Source of the DNA: Streptococcus sanguinis SK355
GTDB lineage: Bacteria; Bacillota; Bacilli; Lactobacillales; Streptococcaceae
Reading direction: 5' to 3'
Assembly (NCBI RefSeq): GCF_000212855.1
Contig: NZ_GL890993.1
Location: 2,097,939 to 2,161,938, forward strand
DNA length: 64,000 bases
A program made the position numbers and the translations under genes. The notes under the pieces were generated by a model. The model was not told where the DNA came from. It did not search any database and saw only the letters and a program-made list of their open reading frames with translations. This document shows positions 1-10,098 of the stretch, in pieces; positions within the stretch are counted from its first letter, which is position 1, and every line of letters starts with the position of its first letter.

Positions 1-56
1 TTTTAAATAGAGTTAACACACTATTCTTGAAAAATATCCCTTTTAACGGCTAGTTT

Positions 57-332
57 TTAATCTATTATTTCGTCATATAGTTCTTTACAATTTATCCTTC
101 CAAAGCAGCCTTTATAACCAGCAGTTAGATTTCTCCTAACTCCTACAGGCATATTGGGATCATCGTCTTTTATGATGAAACGTTTTTCACTCCCCCATGC
201 TCCCTGTTCTTCATTGTGCTCAAGTACAGTAACAACATTGCTTGAACTTTTTAAATAATTAATAGCCTCTATTTTTTCTGATTCATCTAAAAATTTCACT
301 TGATCTTTTTTCCCATAAGTTAATTTAGTCAT
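57..332 (-). CDS. Small hypothetical protein next to a DNA methyltransferase locus
   Basis: This is a 91-residue soluble protein that I do not recognise. It has no signal peptide or membrane segment and is rich in charged residues. Its C-terminal third carries the only two cysteines (KGCFGRINC), which is not enough for a zinc site. The start is supported by GAGGT eight bases upstream. It lies in the same direction as the two methyltransferase genes, about 170 bp beyond the adenine methyltransferase remnant, and shares their low GC content. It could be an accessory or a remnant of the restriction-modification locus. No restriction enzyme motif such as PD-(D/E)xK or HNH is evident, so no function is assigned. 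Confidence 0.55.
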   Translation of the reverse strand: MTKLTYGKKDQVKFLDESEKIEAINYLKSSSNVVTVLEHNEEQGAWGSEKRFIIKDDDPNMPVGVRRNLTAGYKGCFGRINCKELYDEIID

Positions 333-503
333 ATTTTTACCTCATTAAATTTTTAATTTCCTAAATAATAATTGGTAATGATAAACTCCTTTTTTATCAA
401 ATTCTCTTATAAAGTTATTCCCCCCCTTTTATGACTCACTATCTCTTACTATTTTATCATGAAAACTCTCAAAAATCTATAAAAATAAGTGATATAAAAA
501 ATA

Positions 504-1846
504 TTACTTATAATAGAGACCAAAAAATTTAACAGAATTCTTATCAATGTTTAAACTTCGTGTACTATAGTTTCGTGCAATTGAATAAAATCTTTCAAAA
601 GTTTCGCTACACAGGAAATCAATATGCTCTTTTTTTATTTCTAAATTGGATTTGTTTATTAAAACTGCAACTGATCCATTTATTAAAGTATTTTTCGGTT
701 TTTTAATTACTCTTGGGTAATACGTCATGTTTGGACTCAAATAAACATCTTCCCTTTCAAAATATTTTCCGACAGCATATTTCTCTATCTCATTTTTGTC
801 AATAAAGCTATCGTATCCGTTAATTGAAATAATAGAACTTCCATCTCGTAAGATATTTCTACTTTTTATAACAGGAACTTCTCCAGAAATTTTTAATATA
901 GAATTAGTCAATTGTCTATCTCTGAAGACATCAAATATATCAAACTTCATTTTCGAAGCTATTTCATTAAAAAAATCATTTCTATAAAGTAACCAACTTG
1001 GAAACGCAGAACTCGTTAAAATTTGCTGATTTTGAACATTTTCAATGTCTTTAGTTAACGAATAACTTATTGTCTTATCAGCTTCATGTAGCATATCAAT
1101 ATATAGTGCAATAGTTTCTATCAATACGCCCTTAAAGCCTTTTTCTCCAAAATCTAAAATTCGTTCAATTTTTTTTGCTTTAGTTCTATTTCTTGTAACT
1201 AAAAAATCCGGAGCATTCAAAAAATACTTAGGTAAAATCATCACTACACGATCTGAAATATCCATACATTTTTGTAAAAAGAAACCAGATAAATTTGTTG
1301 TGTTATTATCATTGAAAATAATTGAGTAATCTAATAAACCATTTTTCTTGTTTAATTTTGTAAATGGAGGATTTCCAATTGCTAAATCATATTTCGTTTC
1401 AAAATTTGGAAAAGAAGAACTAAGAAAATCTTCATTTGAATAAATTATCTCGACATTGTCAGGTATATTTCTATGTTTATTTAGAGCTTTAAGAAGTTCA
1501 ATACTTTTTCTATCAATATCATTTACTTGAATGATTAATTTCTTAGCATAAGAATACTTTTTAATAATAATTTCTAAGAAATTTCCCACACCCGCAGATG
1601 GTTCTATAATTTAATTACCGATTTATTTATCTTAGGTAAATATTTCTCTATTTCAGTTAGAATTGAACCATCAGTATAGTAAGCTGATGTATTTATCCGA
1701 CCATTGTTAACAAGTTCCGCAATTCTAGAAAGTGCTTGAAGATCTAAATCATCAGGATTCTTATTAATAAATTCAATAACATCCTCTCTATGATTCAAAT
1801 TATGGTCATTGATAATACGTTTTATTTGTTGTTCAGTTAATTTCAT
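504..1846 (-). pseudogene. Adenine-N6 DNA methyltransferase, frameshifted
   Basis: A class I N6-adenine DNA methyltransferase is split by a frameshift near 1607-1612. The upstream piece (1604-1846, 80 residues) ends KINKSVIKL then stop. The downstream frame, read from just after the break, encodes IIEPSAGVGNFLEI, the expected SAM-binding motif I. Adding one base to the short A run restores a continuous product of about 440 residues. The downstream piece has the catalytic motif IV NPPF and then a probable target recognition region. The gene overlaps the end of the cytosine methyltransferase gene by 14 bp, so the two form one operon. With motif I separated from the rest, neither fragment should methylate DNA. 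A sequencing error, or a strain-specific mutation, is possible. Confidence 0.85.
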
Positions 1847-2996
1847 TTAGAGCATCTCTCAAATTTCTAGCAATTTTTTGAATGATTATTGTTGGTATAG
1901 CTTCTCCTATACTTTGTCTAATATTCATCTCATGTTTTTTTAAGTATAGTTTTTTTTCTTCGTAGCTCATAGCATTTAACTTTTTTTCAGGAATAACTGA
2001 CCATTTAAATGTTTCTGGAATGTTCATCATCTTCATTAATTCTCTGATACTAAATACTCTATCGTCTTCAGGATGAACTGTGTTTTGACTGGCCATAATA
2101 TCGTTTCTAGTGTGAATGCATGGAGCGACTGCTTCCCACTTTTGTCTTGTGTATTTGCCTCCATTTTTCTGGGCGTTTTCTATTCTCTTACCATTCACTA
2201 TTTTATGAGGCCTATTGATTGCCTCCTTATTTTCAAATGCTGAATGACCAGGTTTTACATTATGGATCCAATTTCTCATATCTTCTCGATACACTTTGAA
2301 ATTATGGTATATATCATTTTGATCAATTTCACCCATATCTTTTAGCCTAGGTAAATCATAAATTATTTCTTTTAAAGTTTTTGGTTCTTCTCGCGATGGA
2401 AAAATCTTGTCAAGGACAACCGAATTTGATAAATCTCTTCGTACACCAATCACTAATGTTCTAGTTCTACTACTATTAGCTCCATAATCTTTAAAATTGA
2501 TAATCCTTGACTCGAATATATAATCGGTCTCCAACCAATCGTCAAAAGCTTCTGAGATCTTTTTCTCTTCATTATGATCTATACATTTAGTATTCATAAA
2601 TGATCTCACATTCTCAGCAATGAAAAATTTGGGTTTTATTTTATTTACTATTTCTAAAGCTTCAACTACTAATGAATTTCTTTCAATAGTTCCATCATTT
2701 TTTTTGTGGTTTGCAACAGACATACCTTGACATGGCGCAGTGAAAATAATTACATCAACTTCTTCTTGTTTTTTTCTTTTTTTGAAATTTTCTACAGCAT
2801 CAAACAAATTTTGTTTAACTATTTCATCTGTTATATCTCCAAGTATATATCCATCATCATATTTTAATTTATTATTTGCTTTTTGAACTTCAAGACGTCG
2901 TTCAATAAGTTCTGAACTTGCAATACATTCAAACCCCTCTTCTTTAAAACCATAGCATCCAATACCAGACGAGCTAAACAAACTTATATAATTCAT
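1833..2996 (-). CDS. DNA (cytosine-5) methyltransferase
   Basis: This 387-residue enzyme would transfer methyl from SAM to C5 of cytosine within a specific DNA site. Canonical motifs appear in order: motif I FSSSGIGCYGF near residue 7, catalytic motif IV APCQGMS near residue 88, motif VI AENVRSF near 126, motif VIII SSRTRTLVIG near 176 and motif X GEAIPT near 370. The stretch between VIII and IX is the likely target recognition domain. GAGAGG lies just upstream of the ATG. It is the first gene of a two-methyltransferase operon. Paired m5C and m6A enzymes are typical of type II systems with asymmetric sites, one enzyme per strand; that reading is inference. No cognate nuclease is visible in the window. 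Confidence 0.9.
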   Translation of the reverse strand: MNYISLFSSSGIGCYGFKEEGFECIASSELIERRLEVQKANNKLKYDDGYILGDITDEIVKQNLFDAVENFKKRKKQEEVDVIIFTAPCQGMSVANHKKNDGTIERNSLVVEALEIVNKIKPKFFIAENVRSFMNTKCIDHNEEKKISEAFDDWLETDYIFESRIINFKDYGANSSRTRTLVIGVRRDLSNSVVLDKIFPSREEPKTLKEIIYDLPRLKDMGEIDQNDIYHNFKVYREDMRNWIHNVKPGHSAFENKEAINRPHKIVNGKRIENAQKNGGKYTRQKWEAVAPCIHTRNDIMASQNTVHPEDDRVFSIRELMKMMNIPETFKWSVIPEKKLNAMSYEEKKLYLKKHEMNIRQSIGEAIPTIIIQKIARNLRDALNEIN

Positions 2997-4047
2997 ATCA
3001 TTCCTCTCTTTTATATTTCTAATTTACTTTAAATCTAATTTTCACAAATTTTACTAAGAATTTCTATGGATGTCTCCTCATTTTCGAATAATTAAGAAAG
3101 TGTATAACTCATGATACCGAACTGAACTCTCAAAATAGTTTTGTTTAATTTCTTTTTATATACAAGACTCCATAACTTATATTAGCAAAAAATTATACTT
3201 CCACTTGAAGAGGATTTTGTACGAGTTTTATTATAACAGAATCAAAATTTTCTTACTAGTATTTAAAATAAATCTCTGAATTTTTATAGCGATAATGCCT
3301 AGATTTATAGAAGCGGATAGCAAAATAAAATAGCAATTAAAAAAAACTGTAAATTTTAATAAAAAGCTCTTTTGTATAGTTTATTCAATAGACTTGTTTG
3401 GAAACTAAAAATAATATAGTTAAGCAATAACAAGCATCTTTTTCTCTCATAAGATTAAGTCGTAATAACTGGAAATAATAATCAGGATCAGAAAAGGTAT
3501 CTTTTAGGTCATACTTGAGTACATAAACTCACTTATAAGAGAGAGCAGCACAGAGGCAGTTACCCACAACGTTTATGGTTAATTTAGAGACAAAACAAGC
3601 TCGTCAGTTGGATGCTTCTGATGTGTATTTCCATTATTTAGCACTTTTTAAGGAGAGCATTGAAGATACATTACTGAAAGACTGCTTAATTTTTGTAGAC
3701 TTAATTAATTTAAAACACCTTAAATTCGGATAATAGTTGTTCTAAACTGCATTCATTACCTTAGAACGAGAATCAGGTCACTTTTACCTTATTATCAACT
3801 CGGATAAAAGTAGAGTGCTTAAATGCCAAATTTAAAACTGATTATAAAGAAACATAGAAAAAGGTTTGATTAGCGAATCAAATTAAATTATGACATTATT
3901 AATTTTGAAAGAGATTAATTTTAAAAATTAAATATCTATAATAAAAATAACCTAACAAAATTAATTATATTTCCTAATTTTTTATTTCCTGAATTCTAGC
4001 ATTTTTGTCTTTTTCATGTAACTATTCCATTTTTCTTCCAAATCCCA
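2997..4047. other. AT-rich gene-poor stretch, probably decayed
   Basis: About 1 kb between the methyltransferase operon and the efflux operon has no long reading frame. The best candidate is a 52-codon ORF at 3575-3733 on the plus strand (starts MVNLETKQARQLDASD, ends LKHLKFG), preceded by AGAGG. Downstream of its stop the sequence is broken in all frames. I see no tRNA, clear promoter pair or terminal inverted repeat. The composition matches the methyltransferase genes rather than the flanking core, so this looks like the decayed edge of an acquired segment. Confidence 0.5.
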
Positions 4048-4073
4048 AAAAAGTCTGGTTCCCCAGACTTTTT
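4048..4073 (-). terminator. Rho-independent terminator of the efflux operon
   Basis: An inverted repeat of about 10 bp (AAAAGTCTGG / CCAGACTTTT) lies just after the permease stop codon, with T residues on the minus strand. The symmetric A and T runs may also stop leftward-entering plus-strand transcription. Confidence 0.8.
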
Positions 4074-4079
4074 GTTGTA

Positions 4080-5348
4080 TTATTCATATCTCAGTGCTTC
4101 AATTGGATCCAGTTTGGAGGCCTTGTTAGCTGGCAAGATTCCGAAGAGGACACCGATAGTCGCTGAAAAGAGAAGGCTGATGATGCTGACTGGCAGGGAT
4201 ACCGTTACTGGTGTTCCTTCCAGCATTTGACTCATGGCTGAACCTAGTACAGACGCAAGTCCTGCAGCTAGAAGCAGGCCAATCAAGCCACCAATCAGTG
4301 TCAAAATCATAGACTCAATCAAAAATTGCATCAAAATATTTCCGCGTGTTGCTCCCAAAGCTTTCCGAAGTCCGATTTCTCGGGTTCGCTCAGTGACAGA
4401 TACTAGCATGATATTCATAACGCCGATACCTCCGACAAAGAGTGAGATTCCGGCGATGGCGCCGATAACTCCTGTCATGGCACCATAAATATTTTGCACT
4501 TCCTGATAGAGGGCACTATCATCTGTCACTTGATATTCTCCCTGTTGGAGACCAGCAATTTCTGTTAATTTCTTGGCAACCTTAGGACCAAGTTCTGGAA
4601 CTAAGCTAGTATCATTCACTCGAAGAACAATCTCTGAAATTTCATCAACTCCAAAGTTTGCAGCTATGAGAGTATTGGTCGTAATGGCATTACCACCATA
4701 GACCTGCATGGAGCCAGATGCAGCAGCAGTCTCAGGATCTCTATAAACCCCAATCACCCGATAGTTACTAGCCCCCACTGTCACAATCTTATTGATTGCT
4801 TCTTCAGCGGAAGAAAAGAGGTTCGCAGCCAGATCCTCGTCCAGCAGCACTACACTGGCAAAGCCTTGATAGTCTTGCTGCCTCAGAGCGCGACCAGCAA
4901 TGATTTTGTATTTTTTCACCTGAATATAGGTCATGTTTGCACCGACAAAGTTAACGCGCTCAGCCTGCTTATTTTCGTAGCTAAAGGTTTCCATAGCTGA
5001 GTTGGTCACATAGTAGCCGTCCACTCCCTTGATATGGGTCAATTCCTTAACCCATGCTTCCTGGACCTTGGGTGGCTCCACCACTTCTTCGCTTTCATCT
5101 TCCACATTTACGGAATAGAGATCAGCCGTTTGCGTGTAGGAACCGTCCTTGCTCTTTTTAGGAGAAAAAACAAGACGCATGTTTTTCTGACTTTTGGTAA
5201 AACTTTCATTGACCCGCCGGGTAATGGAATCTCCTAAGGCCATGATAACCACAACTGAAGCCACTCCGATAATAATCCCAATCATGGTCAGGAAAGACCG
5301 CATCTTGTGTCCAAGAATGGAGCTAATGGCAAATTTCCAGTTTTGCAT
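4080..5348 (-). CDS. MacB-like ABC efflux permease
   Basis: This 422-residue membrane protein is the permease half of a MacAB-type exporter. A first membrane helix (about residues 15-38) is followed by a large extracellular MacB-core domain (about 45-290). Three C-terminal helices (about 288-312, 335-360 and 385-405) form the FtsX-like fold. The start ATG overlaps the ATPase stop codon (TAATG), so translation is coupled. Homologues in pneumococcus (the Spr0693-0695 family) form an adaptor-ATPase-permease pump linked to export of antimicrobial peptides. The substrate here cannot be read from sequence. Confidence 0.9.
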   Translation of the reverse strand: MQNWKFAISSILGHKMRSFLTMIGIIIGVASVVVIMALGDSITRRVNESFTKSQKNMRLVFSPKKSKDGSYTQTADLYSVNVEDESEEVVEPPKVQEAWVKELTHIKGVDGYYVTNSAMETFSYENKQAERVNFVGANMTYIQVKKYKIIAGRALRQQDYQGFASVVLLDEDLAANLFSSAEEAINKIVTVGASNYRVIGVYRDPETAAASGSMQVYGGNAITTNTLIAANFGVDEISEIVLRVNDTSLVPELGPKVAKKLTEIAGLQQGEYQVTDDSALYQEVQNIYGAMTGVIGAIAGISLFVGGIGVMNIMLVSVTERTREIGLRKALGATRGNILMQFLIESMILTLIGGLIGLLLAAGLASVLGSAMSQMLEGTPVTVSLPVSIISLLFSATIGVLFGILPANKASKLDPIEALRYE

Positions 5349-6046
5349 TAGGCTAGTCCTCCTTCCTTAGCGCTATCAGATGAGATGACACCGTCACGAA
5401 TGACGATCTGCCGCTTGGCATAGGCAGCAATCTCAGGCTCATGGGTTACCATAATAATGGTTTTCCCTTCTCGATTGAGCTCAGTTAAGAGCTCCATAAT
5501 CTGCTCACCAGTCTTGGTATCCAAGGCTCCTGTTGGTTCGTCAGCCAGAATCAGCGAAGGATTATTGACCAAAGCACGCGCAATGGCTACCCGCTGCTTC
5601 TGTCCTCCGGAAAGCTCTGAAGGCAGATGGTGCATCCGCGTGTCCAACTCCACCTTGGTCAGAAACTGCTCGGCCAAGGACTTACGTTTAGATAGACCGA
5701 CACCTGCATAAATCAATGGCAGTTCCACATTTTGCAAGGCATTAAGCTTAGACAAGAGAAAGAACTGCTGGAAGACAAAGCCGATTTGCTTATTCCGAAC
5801 CTTGGCCAGCTTCTTATCACCTAGCTTAGCTACTTCTTCGCTTCCCAGATGGTATTCACCAGTGGTCGGACGATCCAGCATCCCAATGATATTCATCAGA
5901 GTAGACTTACCAGATCCAGACGGTCCCATGATGGCAACAAATTCGCCCTCTTCAACCTCCAGACTGATGTCTTTTAATACCTGCAGTTCCTGGTCTCCAT
6001 TGCGATAGCTCTTATTAATATTTTTTAACTCAATTAGCTTCTTCAT
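5348..6046 (-). CDS. MacB-like ABC efflux ATP-binding protein
   Basis: This 232-residue nucleotide-binding subunit belongs to the LolD/MacB type. Walker A GPSGSGKST is at 41-49, the signature LSGGQ at 145-149 and Walker B LILADEPT at 165-172. It would dimerise and drive the adjacent permease. Its start lies inside the 3' end of the adaptor gene (17-bp overlap) and its stop overlaps the permease start, giving a tight operon. Confidence 0.93.
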   Translation of the reverse strand: MKKLIELKNINKSYRNGDQELQVLKDISLEVEEGEFVAIMGPSGSGKSTLMNIIGMLDRPTTGEYHLGSEEVAKLGDKKLAKVRNKQIGFVFQQFFLLSKLNALQNVELPLIYAGVGLSKRKSLAEQFLTKVELDTRMHHLPSELSGGQKQRVAIARALVNNPSLILADEPTGALDTKTGEQIMELLTELNREGKTIIMVTHEPEIAAYAKRQIVIRDGVISSDSAKEGGLA

Positions 6047-7193
6047 AAGATTTCACCTCTTGACCGTCTTTCAAGCTATCTGTCGGATTGATGATAACTT
6101 TACTATCCTTTGTCAAACCAGATGAGATTTCTTGATTTTCAGCATCAGCATTTCCGAGCGTCACTTCTGTTTTCTTGGCAACTCCTTTTTCCAAGACCCA
6201 AACATAGTTCTTGTCTCCGTCCATTACCACACTGCTTACTGGAACAATGAGTCCCTGAGTATTGTTTTTAACTTCAATATTGACTGAGAAGCCTTGCTTG
6301 AGCTCACCAATCTCGCTGGTAATGTCAATTGTAAATGGATATTTGGAACCTGAAGCTGTTCCGCTGCCACCTGTTCCAGACGGTTGAGCTGCTGCCTGCT
6401 GGCCGTCTTTCGGATAGTTGGAAATGTAGCTGATTTTACCAGTCCATTTCTTATCTGGATAGACCTTTGATGTAATGGTCACTTCTTGACCGACAGACAA
6501 GTTAGCCAAATTGTATTCGGATAATTCACCCTTAATCTGCAGATTACCATTGCTGACGATGTGAACCAAGGTTTGAGTGGCACCTGTTGTTGATTTTGAA
6601 ACATCGCGGTTGACTTCTACGACCGTACCATCTGCTGTGCTGGTCACTGTCAAGGCATTAAGAGTAGCTTGTGCTTTATTCATATTATCAACTGCATCAG
6701 CTCGAGCATCGCGCAAGTCAGCTGCCTGAGACTCCACAGAACGCTGAGCCTGAGCTTCAGACGCCCCATCAGCTTCTTCGTCGCCAGTTGTATTTACAGT
6801 CACACCATTGGTTTGCAAGTCATGCAATTGACGATCGGCTTTGCTAACCGCCCGAGCAGCTGCATCGTAAGCTGCCTGAGCCTCTGCACTTTTATAAGTT
6901 ACCAAAGCTTGACCGGCAGTCACCTGGTCACCGACATTGACCAACACATTTTCCAAGTCACCCTTGGTGCTGTCATAGTAGATGTACTGCTCGTTGCTGG
7001 CTGTGACATTTCCTGTCAGTAAGACTGAAGAAGCCACTGAGCCTTCCTTGGCTTTCTGAACCAGCGGAGTTGTGTCAACAGGCATCTCAGAAGGATTCCC
7101 TCCGTTTAGAAACATGAAGAGAATTGCTCCTGCAACAACTGCAATCGTAGCTCCAATAATGCTAAATAATTGCCATTTCTTTAACTTTTTCAT
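6030..7193 (-). CDS. MacA-like efflux adaptor protein
   Basis: This 387-residue membrane-fusion (HlyD/MacA family) protein is the extracellular adaptor of the pump. One N-terminal membrane segment (about residues 10-30) anchors it. A lipoyl-like half (GDVTAG-type repeats near 85-100), a helical hairpin rich in Ala and Gln (about 105-175) and a beta-barrel region follow. A Gly/Ser-rich insertion sits near 270-282. It is first in the operon, with GAGGAGG before the ATG and an extended -10 (TGATATAAT) in the intergenic region shared with gor. In Gram-positives such adaptors probably bridge the permease and the cell wall. Confidence 0.9.
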   Translation of the reverse strand: MKKLKKWQLFSIIGATIAVVAGAILFMFLNGGNPSEMPVDTTPLVQKAKEGSVASSVLLTGNVTASNEQYIYYDSTKGDLENVLVNVGDQVTAGQALVTYKSAEAQAAYDAAARAVSKADRQLHDLQTNGVTVNTTGDEEADGASEAQAQRSVESQAADLRDARADAVDNMNKAQATLNALTVTSTADGTVVEVNRDVSKSTTGATQTLVHIVSNGNLQIKGELSEYNLANLSVGQEVTITSKVYPDKKWTGKISYISNYPKDGQQAAAQPSGTGGSGTASGSKYPFTIDITSEIGELKQGFSVNIEVKNNTQGLIVPVSSVVMDGDKNYVWVLEKGVAKKTEVTLGNADAENQEISSGLTKDSKVIINPTDSLKDGQEVKSYEEAN

Positions 7194-7402
7194 CTTTTTT
7201 CCTCCTCTTGATGAAAACGATTTTCTTTTGTTATATTATATCACAAGGCTATCATAATTCTTCTAAAAAAATTTACAGTTTTTCACAAATGGTTGCTATT
7301 TTATCTCAGATAGTCGCTCCACTCAAATCCGTAGCAGATTTTTGCATTCACCTGCTAAAAAAGGTACAATTACCTCATATAATAGAAGGAGATTCTAACA
7401 AG

Positions 7403-8752
7403 ATGAAAGAATTTGATATGATTGCTATTGGCGGTGGCAGCGGGGGAATTGCTACCATGAATCGGGCCGGCGAATACGGTGCCAAGGTTGCCGTTATTGA
7501 AGAAAAGAAACTGGGTGGCACCTGTGTCAATGTCGGCTGTGTCCCAAAGAAGATTATGTGGTACGGAGCTCAAATAGCTGAAGCTATCCAGTATTATGGA
7601 CCAGACTATGGCTTTACCTCTGATAATCAGGCTTTTGATTTTGCTACCCTTCGGAAAAATCGCGAAGCTTATATTGACCGAGCACGTTCGTCCTACGATG
7701 GTAGCTTCAAGCGGAATGGTGTTGAGCTGATCGAAGGCCGTGCCCGCTTTGTTGATGCAAACACTGTCCAAGTCAATGGAGAGCTAATCCGGGCCAAGCA
7801 TATCGTTATCGCGACAGGTGCTCATGCTGCTATTCCAAATATCCCTGGCGCAGGTTACGGAGAAACTTCCGATGATGTCTTCGCTTGGGAAGAGTTACCT
7901 GAATCTGTTGCCATTGTCGGAGCAGGCTATATAGCAGTTGAGCTAGCCGGAGTGCTCCATGCTCTGGGAGTTGAAACAGACCTTTTTGTTCGTAAGGACC
8001 GACCGCTACGCAACTTTGACAGCTATCTGATTGACGGTCTGCTCCAAGAAATGGAAAACTCTGGACTCCAGCTTCATACCCATAAGATTCCGCAAAAGCT
8101 TGAAAAACTTACTGATGGTCAGCTCAAGCTCTATTTTGAAGATGGCAGCAGCCACACAGCCCAGCATGTTATTTGGGCCATCGGCCGTAAGCCAAATGTT
8201 CAAGACCTCAATCTGGAAGCAGCTGGCGTAACTCTCAATGAACGTGGCTTCATCGCTGTCGATGAGTACCAAAACACTGTGGTTCCAGGTATCTATGCTC
8301 TAGGCGATGTAACAGGTGAAAAAGAATTAACTCCTGTTGCTATCAAGGCTGGACGAACTCTGTCTGAGCGTCTTTTCAATGGTAAAACAAATGCTAAAAT
8401 GGACTACTCAACTATTCCAACTGTTGTCTTCTCCCATCCCGCTATTGGGACAGTCGGCCTGACTGAGGTAGAGGCTATCAAGACTTACGGAGCTGAAAAT
8501 ATCCGTGTCTATACATCTAGCTTCACATCCATGTATTCAGCTGTTACCCAGCACCGCCAACAGGCCAAGTTCAAGCTCATCACTGCCGGTGAGGATGAAA
8601 AGGTCGTTGGACTGCACGGCATTGGCTACGGAGTAGATGAGATGATTCAGGGCTTCGCTGTCGCTGTCAAGATGGGCGCTACCAAGGCTGACTTTGATGC
8701 CACAGTTGCTATTCACCCGACTGGCTCCGAAGAGTTCGTGACCATGCGATAA
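7403..8752 (+). CDS. gor: Glutathione reductase
   Basis: This NADPH-dependent flavoenzyme of 449 residues reduces glutathione disulfide. The FAD-binding GGGSGG lies at 10-15, the redox disulfide CVNVGC at 41-46 (Cys41 and Cys46), a second dinucleotide-binding GAGYIAVE in the middle, and the catalytic His438 in HPTGSEE near the end. I chose the ATG at 7403 because GAAGGAG precedes it and the protein aligns with the family from there; an upstream in-frame extension to 7208 crosses the promoter region. It is divergent from the efflux operon, the same neighbourhood as in pneumococcus. It supports resistance to peroxide and thiol stress. Confidence 0.95.
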   Translation: MKEFDMIAIGGGSGGIATMNRAGEYGAKVAVIEEKKLGGTCVNVGCVPKKIMWYGAQIAEAIQYYGPDYGFTSDNQAFDFATLRKNREAYIDRARSSYDGSFKRNGVELIEGRARFVDANTVQVNGELIRAKHIVIATGAHAAIPNIPGAGYGETSDDVFAWEELPESVAIVGAGYIAVELAGVLHALGVETDLFVRKDRPLRNFDSYLIDGLLQEMENSGLQLHTHKIPQKLEKLTDGQLKLYFEDGSSHTAQHVIWAIGRKPNVQDLNLEAAGVTLNERGFIAVDEYQNTVVPGIYALGDVTGEKELTPVAIKAGRTLSERLFNGKTNAKMDYSTIPTVVFSHPAIGTVGLTEVEAIKTYGAENIRVYTSSFTSMYSAVTQHRQQAKFKLITAGEDEKVVGLHGIGYGVDEMIQGFAVAVKMGATKADFDATVAIHPTGSEEFVTMR

Positions 8753-8766
8753 AAAATTCAAAATCA

Positions 8767-8796
8767 GAAGAGGTTTGGTATTCCAGCCTCTTTTTG
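8767..8796 (+). terminator. Terminator of gor
   Basis: An inverted repeat (AGAGG...CCTCT with an inner GG/CC extension) is followed by TTTTT, 15 bases after the gor stop codon. Confidence 0.75.
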
Positions 8797-9070
8797 ACTT
8801 CTGCTACCATTTTATAATAAAGATCATGACCATTCCATAACTTAATCTTTCATTTTACAGACGAATCTTACATTTTTGTAAGATTGTAAATTTTGGCTAT
8901 TTCAGATTCATTTGATATTCCTTTCAAATATCAGTCTAATGGAAGAAATTCAGATTTTTTTCAGACCATAGATTTCTGCATCCCTATTTTAAAGGGTAAA
9001 TTGTCAAATATCCATCAAGAAATTCCAAAGATTATAAAAAGCGATCTATTTATTAGTTATTATATGAGAC

Positions 9071-9106
9071 AAGGAGCCTGAAATGAAACCTCAGACTCCT
9101 TTTTCA
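9071..9106 (+). terminator. Hairpin with plus-strand T run
   Basis: The stem pairs GGAGCCTGA with TCAGACTCC and is followed by TTTTT on the plus strand. It abuts the stop codon of the minus-strand cyclase gene, for which it has no U run. It may end an unrecognised plus-strand transcript or act on read-through from gor. Confidence 0.5.
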
Positions 9107-9838
9107 CTATGGTAAAATAGCTACAGCCCTCACTGGTGAACCGCTGGCTTGATGCCAGTTGGGAAAGCTAATCGAGATGAGAGCACCCTTAGCCGGCAAT
9201 TGATCCAGATTGGTCATAACTTCTAACTGATAAATGTCCTGCTCCAAAAGATAATATTCATTGAGCAGTCCATGCTCCGCTGTGGGGATACCCGCATCAG
9301 TGTCAAACGTCTCATGACCCACAGCTTTGACACCACGCTCCTTTATTAGAAACTCAAGAGCATCTTGTCCCCACCCAGGCGTATGCTGAATCTCCTGATC
9401 ATCCAGATTGCGCATGGCAGATTGACTTGGCCAACGCTTGGACCAGTCTGAGCGAAAGGCAACAAAGGTTCCCGGATCAATTTGTCCGTGCTCCGATTCA
9501 AAGTCCAAAATATCCTGCTTGCCCAGAATAAAATCTGGATTCTCTGCTACTTCCTTAGACTTATCAATAACCACCAAAGGCAGGAAAAGATCTTTTAGCT
9601 CAATCTCTTCCAACCAGCGACCACCCTCCACAAAGTGAATCGGAGCATCAATATGAGTCCCGTACTGGCCAACTACAGAAAACTGCTGAACATGAAAACC
9701 GTCTTTCAAAGTGAAAATATCTTTTTTCTCCAAGGCAGGTAAAGCTGGGAAATGCGGACTGTCTTCCTTAATCTGATGGGATAAGTTGACCCATTTTTTC
9801 TCTTGTAGTTCCTGATAAATTTTTAATAAATCTGTCAT
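9107..9838 (-). CDS. Cyclase family (kynurenine formamidase-like) hydrolase
   Basis: This 243-residue cytosolic protein belongs to the metal-dependent cyclase/formamidase family (PF04199). The metal-binding signature GTHIDAPIH is at about 60-68, and further conserved HETFDTDAG and PNW motifs follow. The ATG at 9838 is preceded by GGAG at the right distance; an in-frame start 22 codons upstream lacks one. No tryptophan catabolism genes are near, so the true substrate is unknown. It appears to be a single-gene unit. Confidence 0.8.
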   Translation of the reverse strand: MTDLLKIYQELQEKKWVNLSHQIKEDSPHFPALPALEKKDIFTLKDGFHVQQFSVVGQYGTHIDAPIHFVEGGRWLEEIELKDLFLPLVVIDKSKEVAENPDFILGKQDILDFESEHGQIDPGTFVAFRSDWSKRWPSQSAMRNLDDQEIQHTPGWGQDALEFLIKERGVKAVGHETFDTDAGIPTAEHGLLNEYYLLEQDIYQLEVMTNLDQLPAKGALISISFPNWHQASGSPVRAVAILP

Positions 9839-10098
9839 ATGCTTCTCCAATCTAGTCTGTCTTGCTTTGGAAAGATGTTGATTACGCACCCACACCTCTA
9901 GCAAAAACTCTTATTTACTTTTGCATTATTATATCAATCAAAGTGTGCTGCTGCAATTCTTTATAGCTTTTTTAGATAATCCTTTTTTATTGATAATAAT
10001 ATAGTTTGAAGCTATAGCTATTTTTTCTAATGAATCCTATTCAAACATTGAAAATTTTGATATGATAGAACAAAGCAATCCAGAAACGAGGAAAACAG

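Larger units (their letters stand above)
8753..9106. other. Intergenic region with two hairpins, no gene seen
   Basis: The first hairpin (8767-8796) is the gor terminator. A perfect 9-bp stem with a TTTT loop lies at 8865-8886. A further hairpin at 9071-9106 is followed by a T run on the plus strand, although no plus-strand gene lies between. No convincing promoter or coding frame is visible. A small RNA is possible but unproven. Confidence 0.4.

Noticed and set aside
7208-7402. Upstream in-frame extension of the gor coding region
   Set aside because: It spans the intergenic promoter region, lacks a ribosome site, and the enzyme family begins at 7403 where GAAGGAG is present.
8868-8883. CopY-type copper operator
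   Set aside because: CopY sites have TACA-NN-TGTA; here the spacer is four bases and no copper genes are near.
8893-9081. 62-codon plus-strand frame downstream of gor
   Set aside because: No ATG start or ribosome site, atypical composition, and it overlaps hairpins.
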